Below are positions 44,692-53,869 of a stretch of DNA of 64,000 nucleotides, piece after piece. Made by a program: the position numbers and the translations under genes. Location of the stretch: assembly GCA_036489025.1 (NCBI GenBank), contig DASXGN010000041.1, positions 1-64,000 on the forward strand, in the 5' to 3' direction. The DNA is from Dryocola sp036489025 (GTDB lineage Bacteria > Pseudomonadota > Gammaproteobacteria > Enterobacterales > Enterobacteriaceae). The notes under the pieces are model-generated. The model searched no databases. It saw nothing but the letters and a program-made list of their open reading frames with translations, and had not been told where the DNA came from. The first letter of the stretch is position 1. Each line of letters opens with the position of its first letter.

Positions 44692-45795
44692 ATGAGTGAA
44701 AGCCAGACGCTGGTCGTAAAACTGGGCACCAGCGTATTAACAGGCGGCTCCCGTCGCCTGAACCGCGCCCATATTGTTGAGCTTGTCCGCCAGTGCGCGC
44801 AGCTGCATGCGAACGGACACCGCATCGTTATTGTCACCTCCGGGGCGATTGCCGCCGGGCGCGAACATCTGGGCTACCCCGAACTACCCGCCACCATCGC
44901 CTCCAAGCAGCTACTTGCTGCCGTGGGGCAAAGCAGGTTGATTCAGCTTTGGGAACAGCTGTTTTCGATCTACGGCATTCACGTAGGACAGATGCTGCTG
45001 ACCCGCGCGGATATGGAAGATCGTGAACGCTTCCTGAACGCCCGCGATACGCTTCGCGCGCTGCTGGATAACAATATCGTCCCGGTCATTAACGAAAACG
45101 ACGCGGTAGCCACCGCAGAAATCAAAGTTGGCGACAACGATAATCTTTCCGCGCTGGCCGCTATTCTCGCCGGGGCAGATAAACTGCTGCTGCTGACCGA
45201 TCAGCAGGGCCTCTATACCGCCGACCCACGCAACAACCCGGCGGCAGAGCTGATAAAAGAAGTTCACGGCATCGACGATGCGCTGCGGGCGGTGGCGGGC
45301 GACAGCGTGTCCGGTTTGGGCACCGGCGGCATGGGCACCAAGCTCCAGGCCGCCGACGTTGCCTGCCGCGCAGGCATTGACGTGATTATTGCCGCAGGCA
45401 GCAAGCCAGGCGTGATAGGCGATGTCATGGCCGGTACGCCGGTTGGCACGCGCTTCCACGCGCAGCAGTCCCCGCTCGAAAATCGTAAGCGCTGGATTTT
45501 CGGTGCGCCTCCCGCCGGTGAAATCACCGTGGACGACGGCGCGCTGGCGGCTATCCTCGAGCGCGGCAGTTCGCTGCTGCCAAAAGGCATTAAGACCGTG
45601 AGCGGCAATTTCTCCCGTGGGGAAGTCATCCGCATTCGCAGCCTGGAAGGGCGCGACGTGGCCCACGGCGTCAGCCGCTATAACAGCGACGCGCTGCGCC
45701 GTATTGCAGGCCAGCACTCACAGCAGATTGACGCCATCCTCGGCTATGAATACGGCCCGGTGGCCGTGCACCGCGACGACATGATTGTTAATTAA
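44692..45795 (+). CDS. proB: Glutamate 5-kinase
   Basis: The 367-aa enzyme phosphorylates glutamate in the first step of proline synthesis. It has an N-terminal amino acid kinase domain (VVKLGTSVLTGGS, IVTSGAIAAG, NENDAVA, GTGGMGTKLQAA) and a C-terminal PUA domain (from about 276). It is the family length and is normally feedback-inhibited by proline. proA follows after 10 bp. Confidence 0.97.
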   Translation: MSESQTLVVKLGTSVLTGGSRRLNRAHIVELVRQCAQLHANGHRIVIVTSGAIAAGREHLGYPELPATIASKQLLAAVGQSRLIQLWEQLFSIYGIHVGQMLLTRADMEDRERFLNARDTLRALLDNNIVPVINENDAVATAEIKVGDNDNLSALAAILAGADKLLLLTDQQGLYTADPRNNPAAELIKEVHGIDDALRAVAGDSVSGLGTGGMGTKLQAADVACRAGIDVIIAAGSKPGVIGDVMAGTPVGTRFHAQQSPLENRKRWIFGAPPAGEITVDDGALAAILERGSSLLPKGIKTVSGNFSRGEVIRIRSLEGRDVAHGVSRYNSDALRRIAGQHSQQIDAILGYEYGPVAVHRDDMIVN

Positions 45796-45805
45796 GGAGC
45801 CGACA

Positions 45806-47059
45806 ATGCTGGAACAAATGGGCAAAGACGCCAGGGCGGCTTCTTACAAAATGGCGCTGCTCTCAAGCCAGGAAAAAAACCGCGTGCTATCGCGCATCGC
45901 GGATTATCTGGAGGCGCAGGCCGAAGACATTCTTATCGCCAACGAGCAGGACGTGACCGAGGCTCGCGCCAACGGCCTGAGCGAGGCAATGCTCGATCGG
46001 CTACAGCTGACGCCCGCTCGCCTGAAAGGCATTGCGGACGATGTGCGCCAGGTCTGCAACCTCGCCGATCCTGTCGGCCAGGTCATTGATGGCGGCGTGC
46101 TGGACAGCGGCCTGCGCCTCGAACGTCGCCGCGTGCCGCTCGGCGTGATCGGCGTGATTTACGAAGCGCGGCCAAACGTGACGGTTGACGTCGCCTCCCT
46201 GTGCCTGAAAACCGGCAACGTCGCCATTCTGCGCGGCGGCAAAGAGACGTGGCGCACCAATGCGGCAACCGTAAAAGTCATCCAGCAGGCGCTGGTGGAA
46301 TGCGGCCTGCCGGCGGCTGCGGTGCAGGCGATTGAAAGCCCGGATCGCGCGCTGGTCAACGAACTGCTGAAAATGGATCGCTACGTCGACATGCTGATCC
46401 CACGCGGCGGTGCTGGCCTGCATAAACTTTGTCGCGAGCAGTCCACCATTCCGGTCATCACCGGCGGAATTGGCGTATGTCATATCGTGGTGGACGACTC
46501 GGCGGAAATTGCCCCGGCGCTGAAAATTATCGTCAACGCCAAAACCCAGCGTCCAAGTACCTGTAACACGGTGGAAACGCTGCTGGTGCATCAGGGGATC
46601 GCGGATATCTTCCTGCCCGCGCTGAGCAAGCAAATGGCGGAGTCGGGCGTGACGCTGCACGCGGATGAAAAATCGCTGCCGCTGCTGCAACGCGGTCCGG
46701 CAGAAGCTGTGGCGGTCAAAGCGGAAGATTACGACGACGAGTGGCTGTCGCTGCATCTGAACGTCAAAGTCGTCGCCGACCTGGACGACGCCATCGAACA
46801 TATTCGCGAGCACGGCACCCAGCATTCCGACGCGATCCTCACGCGCACCCTGCGCAACGCGAACCGCTTTGTGAATGAAGTGGATTCTTCCGCGGTCTAC
46901 GTGAACGCCTCCACGCGCTTCACCGACGGCGGTCAGTTCGGCCTGGGCGCAGAGGTCGCCGTGAGCACGCAGAAGCTGCACGCCCGCGGCCCGATGGGTC
47001 TGGAAGCGCTGACGACGTACAAATGGATTGGCTTCGGCGACGATACCGTTCGGGGCTGA
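45806..47059 (+). CDS. proA: Gamma-glutamyl phosphate reductase
   Basis: The 417-aa enzyme reduces gamma-glutamyl phosphate to glutamate semialdehyde, the second proline step. The catalytic Cys is in QRPSTCNTVETLL. The start at 45806 (MLEQMGKDARAAS) follows TAAGGAGCCGACA and matches E. coli; a TTG seven codons upstream is unnecessary. It forms the proBA operon and ends at a strong terminator. Confidence 0.97.
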   Translation: MLEQMGKDARAASYKMALLSSQEKNRVLSRIADYLEAQAEDILIANEQDVTEARANGLSEAMLDRLQLTPARLKGIADDVRQVCNLADPVGQVIDGGVLDSGLRLERRRVPLGVIGVIYEARPNVTVDVASLCLKTGNVAILRGGKETWRTNAATVKVIQQALVECGLPAAAVQAIESPDRALVNELLKMDRYVDMLIPRGGAGLHKLCREQSTIPVITGGIGVCHIVVDDSAEIAPALKIIVNAKTQRPSTCNTVETLLVHQGIADIFLPALSKQMAESGVTLHADEKSLPLLQRGPAEAVAVKAEDYDDEWLSLHLNVKVVADLDDAIEHIREHGTQHSDAILTRTLRNANRFVNEVDSSAVYVNASTRFTDGGQFGLGAEVAVSTQKLHARGPMGLEALTTYKWIGFGDDTVRG

Positions 47060-47077
47060 CCAGTCTTGTGAAATACA

Positions 47078-47110
47078 GGGTGCCCGGCTTCGGTTTGGCA
47101 CCCTTTTTTT
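47078..47110 (+). terminator. Terminator of proBA
   Basis: GGGTGCC and GGCACCC pair around 12 nt and are followed by seven T residues. The T tract reaches the stop codon of the convergent GGDEF-EAL gene. Confidence 0.9.
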
Positions 47111-49727
47111 ATCCCACGCGCTTCTGCGCCGCAGCCTCAAGACTCGCCATTTTTTCCCGCAGCGCACCTAACTCAACCGGCCTGCCAATCAGGTAGCCCT
47201 GGGTTTCATCGCACTCCAGCATCTTCAACTTTTGCAGCTGCCCCTGCGTTTCCACCCCTTCGGCGGTGATGCTCAGCGAGAACGCTTTTCCCAGGCCGAT
47301 AATATTTTCGACGATGGTATTGGCGCTTTCGCTGTCCGGCATGCCGGAGATAAACGACTTATCGAGCTTGATGCCGTCAAACGGGAAGCTGCGCAGATAG
47401 CTCAGCGATGAATAACCGGTGCCGAAGTCGTCCATCAGCAGGCGGACACCGATTTTCTTCAGCGCCTGCATCAGTTCGAGGCTGTTTTCCGGGTTCCAGA
47501 GCGTGGCGTTTTCCGTCACCTCGATTTCCAGACGGGCCGGATCGAGCTGCGATTCGCGCAGCGCCTCGGTAACACGTTCGACAATGCCCCACGACTGAAA
47601 CTCCACCGCCGAAACGTTTACCGAAACGGCAAGCCCGGCAAGCGACTGCTGCGCATCCCGGCAGGCCGTTTTCAGCACCCACTCGCTCACGGCGGCAATC
47701 AGGCCGGTCTCTTCGGCCAGCGCAATAAACTGGTCGGGCATCAGCAGACCAAGGTGCGGATGCTGCCAGCGGATCAGCGCTTCTACGGCCACGATCTGCG
47801 AAGTGTTCAGGCAGTAACGCGGCTGATAAACAAGGTGGAACTGCTGTTGCTTAATCGCTTCCCGCAGCGCGTCCTCCATCTCGCGGCGCTGTACCATCTG
47901 CTGGGCCATTTCCGGCGTGTAGAACAGCCATTTGTTGCGCCCGGAAGATTTCGCCTTGTAGAGCGCGATATCGGAAAAGCGCAGCAGCTCTCCCGCGTCC
48001 ACCGCATCCTGCGGTGCAAGGGCGATACCCATGCTGGCCCCGATAAAAATCTCGTGGTCGCGGAAGGTGAACGGCCGTTCCAGCTCGCAGATAATACGTT
48101 CGCACAGCGTCTCAATATCCTGATGCGCGGCGATGTCAGAGATAATCAATATGAACTCATCGCCGCCCTGCCGGGCCACCAGATCGTAATCGCGTATACA
48201 CAGGCGCAGACGGGCAGACACTTCGTGCAGCACCTGATCCCCCGCGCCGTGGCCGAACAGATCGTTCACCGGCTTGAACTTGTCCAGATCGAGGCTGATC
48301 ATCGCCAGCGGGTGCTCCAGCGTCGGCAGCGCCTGAAGTTTTCCTTCGAGGAACTCGCGCATTCTTACGCGGTTGGGCAGGCCGGTCAGTTCGTCGTGCC
48401 GTGAGAGGTACTGCACGCGCTCCTGCGCCTCAACTTCCAGGGTGACATCTGTCGCGGTGCCGCGATAACCGACCACGCCTTGCGGAGTGCTGACCGGCTT
48501 AATAGCGATGTGGCAGTAGCGCCGGTGGCCCATCGCCGAGCGATACTTGCAGTGCAGCAGGCGGCGGTGGCCGGTCTGGCCCGGTTGGGTTATCCACTCC
48601 GCGAGCGAAATGTTTTCCGCTTCCATTAAGTCGGTTACCGGGCGGCCAAGCCACGCTGTAACGCTGTGTCCGGTAATGCCGGGGAAACGGTCGGACAGCC
48701 AGGTAAAACGCAGTTCGTTGTCCGTCTCCCAGATCCAGTCGGTTGTGGCTTCGGCCACGTCCCGGAAGCGGCGCTCGCTGGCGCTGAGCGCGTGTCTGCT
48801 CTGCGCCAGCAGGAAGCTGTTTTCATCGAACATGCGGGCTTTTTTCAGCAGATTGCGGCTTTGCACCCAGGCCAGCGCCCCGCAGCCGAGCGCCAGCAGA
48901 ATGAGCAGCGGCAAAATATAGCGGATCAGCTGCCGCCCGGGATTTTCACTTTTCCATTCAATCACCAGCGGCTGGCCGTTAATCGGCAGGGTAATACTTG
49001 CCCGACGGCCCTGAGTAGCGGCAGCATTTTTGTTCTGAACGCGAGCTTCCTGAATGCCGTATTCCTCGCCGAGCTGTGCGAGCTTGGCCGCATCGAGCAC
49101 GTCGACAAATACCAGCGTGGAAGGCTCGCCGGGCAAGGTGGCGATACGTTTGTCGTTGTCGGAACTGATAGTCGCGGCGGCGACCAGAGCAGGGTTGCCG
49201 CCCTGTAAAACCAGGGTTGTAGTGAGCGGCAGGGCGTCCGGCTTGCTCAGGGCGTGTGCCAGCGCGGGCATAGGATTCGACCCGAGCCATTGCTGCAACG
49301 GTTGCGAAGTGTAGCTGCCGCGAATCACGCTGTACTGCGTCTCACCGGCGGCGGCCACGACAAAAATCCCCTCGTACTGAAAATCCCGATATAGCGTGGC
49401 ACCCATGTTTTGGCTGGTATAAGCCCAGTCCACATCCACCTTTGGATAAAGATGCTCATAGGCTTCGCCCCACCAGGCGTAATCCTTGAGGTGGCTGGAT
49501 AGCGTGTCCTCGCGGTTGTGCAGCGCCTTTTCCAGCAGCATGCCGCTGCGCGTATCGGCGTCCTGGTTAATACTGCGGGCGATGGAAAGCAGTGAGAAAA
49601 TAGCGACCACAAACAGCACCGCCAGCAGCGAGACCATTAGCACAAGCGCCCGCTTAATAAACGCGGCGGTCGTGCGATATTGCGCATCAGGGCTGGTAAC
49701 GTCGTCTTCGACAGAATAGTTTTTCAT
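47109..49727 (-). CDS. Membrane CHASE4-like-PAS-GGDEF-EAL c-di-GMP protein
   Basis: The 872-aa protein has two membrane helices (about 27-47 and 268-290) enclosing a periplasmic sensor domain that resembles CHASE4 (conserved DYAWWGEAYEHL). A PAS domain (about 315-430; TTDWIWETDNELRF), a GGDEF domain (about 440-600) and an EAL domain (about 615-860) follow. The cyclase signature GGDEF is intact, with an inhibitory I-site RDYD five residues before it. EAL residues are present (VEALIRW, EVTENA, DDFGTG, KLDKSF, AEGVET). It could make or degrade c-di-GMP in response to a periplasmic signal. In E. coli nothing separates proA from thrW, so this gene is an addition. Confidence 0.9.
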   Translation of the reverse strand: MKNYSVEDDVTSPDAQYRTTAAFIKRALVLMVSLLAVLFVVAIFSLLSIARSINQDADTRSGMLLEKALHNREDTLSSHLKDYAWWGEAYEHLYPKVDVDWAYTSQNMGATLYRDFQYEGIFVVAAAGETQYSVIRGSYTSQPLQQWLGSNPMPALAHALSKPDALPLTTTLVLQGGNPALVAAATISSDNDKRIATLPGEPSTLVFVDVLDAAKLAQLGEEYGIQEARVQNKNAAATQGRRASITLPINGQPLVIEWKSENPGRQLIRYILPLLILLALGCGALAWVQSRNLLKKARMFDENSFLLAQSRHALSASERRFRDVAEATTDWIWETDNELRFTWLSDRFPGITGHSVTAWLGRPVTDLMEAENISLAEWITQPGQTGHRRLLHCKYRSAMGHRRYCHIAIKPVSTPQGVVGYRGTATDVTLEVEAQERVQYLSRHDELTGLPNRVRMREFLEGKLQALPTLEHPLAMISLDLDKFKPVNDLFGHGAGDQVLHEVSARLRLCIRDYDLVARQGGDEFILIISDIAAHQDIETLCERIICELERPFTFRDHEIFIGASMGIALAPQDAVDAGELLRFSDIALYKAKSSGRNKWLFYTPEMAQQMVQRREMEDALREAIKQQQFHLVYQPRYCLNTSQIVAVEALIRWQHPHLGLLMPDQFIALAEETGLIAAVSEWVLKTACRDAQQSLAGLAVSVNVSAVEFQSWGIVERVTEALRESQLDPARLEIEVTENATLWNPENSLELMQALKKIGVRLLMDDFGTGYSSLSYLRSFPFDGIKLDKSFISGMPDSESANTIVENIIGLGKAFSLSITAEGVETQGQLQKLKMLECDETQGYLIGRPVELGALREKMASLEAAAQKRVG

Positions 49728-49998
49728 GCTTATTTTCCCAGCGTATTCGGTTATGACACCTGCCCATTACGTTTATTATCGACCCGCTTTGCCGGGTCTT
49801 TATGACTGGTAGACAAACTGAAGATAGCTGACGGCGGCTAAAATGGCGGCGCAATAGCGGATAAGCGCGCAAAGGGGTGAGCGAGTGTGATGGCGGACAC
49901 ATTCGCCGCACAGAAAGAAGGCCGATGCAATGGGCGCGCATTTTGTGCGGATTTTTTCGAAATATGTTCCAAAAACAAGCAGCCATCAGAAGGAGCGG

Positions 49999-50027
49999 TT
50001 GACGAGCCAGGCCGATTTTCTTACCCT
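49999..50027 (+). promoter_or_regulatory. Promoter of tRNA-Thr
   Basis: TTGACG (-35) and TACCCT (-10) are separated by 17 bp, 36 nt before the tRNA. The arrangement resembles other tRNA promoters. Confidence 0.65.
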
Positions 50028-50063
50028 TTTAGCCGCAGTCACGCCCGTGACTTCGTTCTCAAA

Positions 50064-50138
50064 GCCGATATAGCTCAGTAGGTAGAGCAGCGCACTCGTA
50101 ACGCGAAGGTCGTAGGTTCGATTCCTATTATCGCACCA
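50064..50138 (+). tRNA. thrW: tRNA-Thr (CGT), apparently lacking one acceptor-stem base
   Basis: The D-arm, anticodon loop CTCGTAA (anticodon CGT) and T-arm GGTTCGATTCC identify tRNA-Thr(CGU), which follows proA in E. coli as thrW. The length is 75 nt instead of 76. The 5' acceptor strand is GCCGATA, but the 3' strand reads TATCGC before ACCA, so one G of the expected TATCGGC is missing. The anticodon stem also has an A-C mismatch at its loop end. The promoter looks intact. Either the gene is degenerate, its 3' end was supplied by an integrated element, or the base is a sequencing error. Confidence 0.8.
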
Positions 50139-50252
50139 TCTCAAACTCTTCCCTGATTTATAAAAATCAATGAAAAACTCGTGTGCTGGAGTTTGTAGCC
50201 ATTTCTTGTTCTCCTTTGGTGTGCAGGTCAGATAAAAAGTCCATAGCAGCCG

Positions 50253-51170
50253 TCACCTTACCGGGTTAACCGGTTGACGTTTTCGGTGAACCCGCAAAGC
50301 ATCTATCACTAGTGAAAACGCGGGCGAGACCTGCTTGCGGCTGGGGTAATACAAATAGTATCCCGCAAAAGGCTGGCACCAGCTTTCAAGCACCCGAAGC
50401 AGACGGCCTTCTTCAATATGTGTTTCAAATTCTTCCTCGGGTAAAAAAGCAATACCCAAACCTGCCAGAGCGGCATAAACAATGTGTTCTGAAGTGTTGA
50501 AAGTTACCTGTCCGTTCACCCGTACGTTTAAATCGCCGCCGTCCTGATCAAAATCCCAGGCGTACAGCCCCCCCGATCTGACCATTCTCTGGTTAATACA
50601 GCAGTGCTGCGTCAGTTCATGCGGCGTTTGCGGAATGGGGTAACGCGAAAAATAATCCGGCGAGGCGACGGCCGCCATACGTAATTCCGGGCCAATCGGT
50701 ATAGCTATCATGTCTTTATCAATGGTGTCGCCCAGGCGCACTCCGGCGTCAAAACGGTCGGCAACAATATCGCGGAAAGCGTGGTTGGCGTCGAATTCAA
50801 TATGGATATCCGGGTATTCACGCATCAGCGGCGTCAGCTTGGGTAACAGCGTGGTGCGTAGAACGTTCGGCCCACAGGTGATTCTTACCGTACCGGCGGG
50901 TTTATCCCGCAGCTCCGTGAGCATATCCAGCTCGGCTTCAATCTCATCAATGCGATTGCCGATGGCCTGCAACAACCTTTCCCCGGCAGCGGTGGGCGAT
51001 ACGCTGCGGGTGGTTCGGGTGAGGAGACGAATTTGCATGCGATCTTCCAGCGCGGAAATCGCCTGGCTAAGAGCAGGCTGCGTCACGCCAAGATGGGCGG
51101 CCGCACGGGTAAAACTCCCTTCGCGGGCGACGGTAACAAAATAGAGAAGATCATTCAGGTTACGTTTCAT
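50253..51170 (-). CDS. LysR-family transcriptional regulator
   Basis: The 305-aa protein has an N-terminal winged helix (GSFTRAAAHLGVTQPALSQA, about residues 19-38) and a substrate-binding-like effector domain of the CrgA/DmlR type (IPIGPELRMAAVASPDYF). It is divergent from the MFS gene at 51382, with 211 bp between them and a perfect palindrome just upstream of its own start. It probably controls the MFS-hydrolase pair and itself. The inducer is unknown. Confidence 0.9.
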   Translation of the reverse strand: MKRNLNDLLYFVTVAREGSFTRAAAHLGVTQPALSQAISALEDRMQIRLLTRTTRSVSPTAAGERLLQAIGNRIDEIEAELDMLTELRDKPAGTVRITCGPNVLRTTLLPKLTPLMREYPDIHIEFDANHAFRDIVADRFDAGVRLGDTIDKDMIAIPIGPELRMAAVASPDYFSRYPIPQTPHELTQHCCINQRMVRSGGLYAWDFDQDGGDLNVRVNGQVTFNTSEHIVYAALAGLGIAFLPEEEFETHIEEGRLLRVLESWCQPFAGYYLYYPSRKQVSPAFSLVIDALRVHRKRQPVNPVR

Positions 51171-51188
51171 CCGGCGGCTATCCCATAT

Positions 51189-51207
51189 TTATAAGCCAGG
51201 CTTATAA
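51189..51207. promoter_or_regulatory. Perfect 19-bp palindrome, candidate LysR operator
   Basis: TTATAAGCC and GGCTTATAA flank a single A. The core has the T-N11-A form of LysR-type binding sites. It lies 19 bp upstream of the LysR start in the divergent promoter region and is the most obvious binding site there. Confidence 0.7.
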
Positions 51208-51381
51208 GCCCATTAAGTATTCATTAGCTAGTCAGGCTACACCCGCCGTGTAAAACTTTCAGCAACAGATAATCGCGAACCGCATGTTTATTCGTGCGCT
51301 TTTTTGTCGTTATTCCCGTGAATAGCGTCCGGCCCCGGCTTGCCTGATTTCAGCCGGGTCGATATTGAGAGGTAGCCGTTA

Positions 51382-52575
51382 ATGTCCGTACTCACCCGCG
51401 AAGCAACACGTCACAAAGAGCGCGCGTACTGGAGCAGTGTACTGGCCATGACGCTCTGCGTCTTTGTGCTTATCGCTTCAGAATTTATGCCGGTCAGCCT
51501 GCTGACGCCCATTGCCACCGATCTTGGGGTAAGCGAAGGGCTGGCCGGGCAGGGGATCGCCATTTCCGGGGCGCTGGCTGTATTGACCAGCCTGTTCCTT
51601 TGCACGCTGGCCGGAGATTTGAATCGCAAGTATGTGCTGCTGGGCATGACGGCGCTGATGGCTTTATCGGCAACGATTGTCGCCCTGTCTTCCAGCTACC
51701 TGATTTATATGGCGGGTCGTGCGCTGATTGGCATTGCGATCGGCGGATTCTGGTCGATGTCGGCAGCCACTGCGCTTCGGCTGGTGCCACAGCGTCTGGT
51801 CCCGCGCGCATTAGCTATTTTCAACGGCGGAAATGCCCTGGCAACCGTCGTGGCGGCTCCGCTCGGCAGCTATCTCGGCGCGGTTATCGGCTGGCGCGGC
51901 GCTTTCTTCTGTCTCGTTCCAGCCGCGATAGCGGCCTTCATCTGGCAGTGCTTCAGCCTGCCCTCAATGGTGGCCGACAAAAACACGCATTCTGGCAGCT
52001 CTGTTTTTCGTCTGCTCTCTCGTCCTACTGTTGCCGTTAGCCTGCTGGCCTGTGGGCTTTTCTTTATGGGGCAGTTCTCGTTATTCACCTATGTGCGCCC
52101 GTTCCTTGAAACCGTCACCCGAGTGGATATCAATACCTTATCCCTTATTTTGCTGATCGTCGGCGTGGCGGGTTTTATCGGCACGCTGATGATTAGCCCT
52201 TTTTTGAGGGCGGGCCTTTATTCAACGCTGGCGGCGATCCCTTTACTGATGGCCGGTATTGCCGCGGCGTTAATGCTGACAGGTCAAAATGTCTGGGCTG
52301 CCGCGCCCTTACTGGGGATCTGGGGGTTGATGGCGACCGCTGCACCAACCGGCTGGTGGACCTGGATTGCGCGCACGCTGCCAGACGACGCTGAAGCCGG
52401 CGGCGGGTTGATGGTCGCGGTGATCCAGCTTTCCATTGCCCTGGGTTCCACTCTCGGTGGTCTGGCGTTCGATCGCGTTGGCTGGCAAAGCACTTTTGCT
52501 CTGAGCGGCGGGCTGCTGACTGTGGCAGCAGGGTTGACCATTTTGACATCACGTAAAACACACCCTCCACACTAA
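51382..52575 (+). CDS. MFS exporter, DHA1 family (NepI-like)
   Basis: The 397-aa protein has about 12 membrane segments and the layout of NepI, the purine-ribonucleoside exporter (EFMPVSLLTPIATDLGVSEG near the start, GFWSMSAATALRLVP, WWTWIARTLPDDAEAGGG). Substrate assignment is not safe because this family also exports drugs and sugars. It is followed after 11 bp by a secreted hydrolase, likely on the same transcript, and is divergent from the LysR gene. Confidence 0.85.
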   Translation: MSVLTREATRHKERAYWSSVLAMTLCVFVLIASEFMPVSLLTPIATDLGVSEGLAGQGIAISGALAVLTSLFLCTLAGDLNRKYVLLGMTALMALSATIVALSSSYLIYMAGRALIGIAIGGFWSMSAATALRLVPQRLVPRALAIFNGGNALATVVAAPLGSYLGAVIGWRGAFFCLVPAAIAAFIWQCFSLPSMVADKNTHSGSSVFRLLSRPTVAVSLLACGLFFMGQFSLFTYVRPFLETVTRVDINTLSLILLIVGVAGFIGTLMISPFLRAGLYSTLAAIPLLMAGIAAALMLTGQNVWAAAPLLGIWGLMATAAPTGWWTWIARTLPDDAEAGGGLMVAVIQLSIALGSTLGGLAFDRVGWQSTFALSGGLLTVAAGLTILTSRKTHPPH

Positions 52576-52586
52576 GGATAAACTCC

Positions 52587-53615
52587 ATGAAAAGTATGAC
52601 TCTGGCGCTGGGGCTGTTTATCAGCTCATTCGCCGCCACCGCGGCGGATATGTCAAAAGGCGCGGACAACTTTTATAAAAGCGATAAGGTTAGCCAGCAG
52701 AAGGTGACGTTTAAAAATCAGTATCAGATGAACGTCGTGGGCAATTTGTTTATCCCGAAGACGCTCAATCGGAATGCGAAAAACCCGGCGATTGTCGTTG
52801 GGCACCCGATGGGCGCAGTAAAAGAGCAAAGCTCGAATCTGTATGCGCAAAAACTCGCGGAGCAGGGTTTTGTGACGCTGGCGATTGATCTCTCTTTCTG
52901 GGGAGAAAGTGAAGGCAAGCCGGGTCATCTTATTTCACCGGAAATTTATTCTGATGGCTTCAGCGCAGCGGTCGATTACCTCAGCACGCAGCCGTACGTT
53001 GACCCCGACAACATCGGCGTGTTGGGGATCTGCGGCAGCGGCAGCTTTGTTATCAGCGCGGCTAAAATTGATCCGCGAATGAAGGCGATTGCCACCGTCA
53101 GCATGTACGATATGGGCTCGGCTTTCCGCAACGGCTTGAATTATTCCCAGACGCCAGAACAGCGTAAGGTCTTTATTAAATCGGCCATCGAGCAGCGCTT
53201 CGCGGAATTTAAAGGCGCGGAGAGGGCATTTATTCCGGGGACCGTAAATAAACTGGATAACTCAACGCCGGCCATTCAACGCGAGTTCTTTGATTTTTAT
53301 CGTACTGAGCGAGGCGGCTATACCCCGCAGGGCGATAAAGAAGAGCTGACCACCAAGCCTTTATTAAGCAGCATCGGCAAGTTTATGAACTTTTATCCGT
53401 TCAACGATATTGAAACGATTTCACCTCGCCCAATGCTGTTTATTACCGGCGACCAGGCGCATTCAAAAGAATTCAGCGAAGATGCTTACAGGCGTGCAGG
53501 CCACCCGAAGGAGCTGTATGTCGTCCCGGGGGCGGGCCATGTCGATTTGTATGACCGCACTGACCTGATACCTTTTGATAAGCTGACGGCATTCTTCCAG
53601 GTGAATCTGAAATAA
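52587..53615 (+). CDS. Secreted alpha/beta hydrolase, YcjY/dienelactone-hydrolase-like
   Basis: The 342-aa protein has a signal peptide (about 1-20, ending ATAA) and an alpha/beta-hydrolase fold. The nucleophile elbow is GICGSGS, with Cys149 rather than Ser, as in dienelactone hydrolase. Candidate acid and base are Asp in LFITGDQAH and His in PGAGHVDLYD. The segments VGHPMGAVKEQSSNLYA and LAIDLSFWGESEG resemble cytoplasmic YcjY, but this copy is exported. The substrate is unknown. Its start lies 11 bp after the exporter. Confidence 0.8.
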   Translation: MKSMTLALGLFISSFAATAADMSKGADNFYKSDKVSQQKVTFKNQYQMNVVGNLFIPKTLNRNAKNPAIVVGHPMGAVKEQSSNLYAQKLAEQGFVTLAIDLSFWGESEGKPGHLISPEIYSDGFSAAVDYLSTQPYVDPDNIGVLGICGSGSFVISAAKIDPRMKAIATVSMYDMGSAFRNGLNYSQTPEQRKVFIKSAIEQRFAEFKGAERAFIPGTVNKLDNSTPAIQREFFDFYRTERGGYTPQGDKEELTTKPLLSSIGKFMNFYPFNDIETISPRPMLFITGDQAHSKEFSEDAYRRAGHPKELYVVPGAGHVDLYDRTDLIPFDKLTAFFQVNLK

Positions 53616-53621
53616 TACTAA

Positions 53622-53652
53622 AAGCTGCATCTGTTAAGGTGCGGCTTATTTT
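53622..53652 (+). terminator. Probable terminator of the MFS-hydrolase operon
   Basis: AAGCTGCATC pairs with GGTGCGGCTT (two G-T pairs) around six bases, followed by ATTTT. It begins 7 bp after the hydrolase stop. Confidence 0.7.
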
Positions 53653-53658
53653 CGATAG

Positions 53659-53823
53659 GGTCAGATTGAACAATTATTCGGCTATTCTTCCCTGCATGCT
53701 CTTGACCAGGCCTTTTCACGCCAGGAGAACAAATACCAACAGGCAGAGAAGGCTGCGCCTGATAAGCTGCAAGATGCCGTTGGACCCAGTAGCATTAAGG
53801 TCAACTTCTCGACGATGAAATAG
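53659..53823 (+). other. Unrecognised open frame without a start, likely gene fragment
   Basis: A 54-codon plus-strand frame (QIEQLFGYSSLHALDQAF, QENKYQQAEKAAPDK) ends in TAG and lacks a start and ribosome site. Its composition is protein-like, and it lies among other debris. I do not recognise the family. A 63-codon minus-strand frame over the same bases looks like its shadow. Confidence 0.3.
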
Positions 53824-53869
53824 ATTAAACAGCCAAAGACGTAGCCATTCACAATGAGGTCAAACGCAG

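Noticed and set aside
46001..47167. 388-codon minus-strand frame antisense to proA
   Set aside because: It fully overlaps proA, which is intact and conserved; the translation has no domain features.
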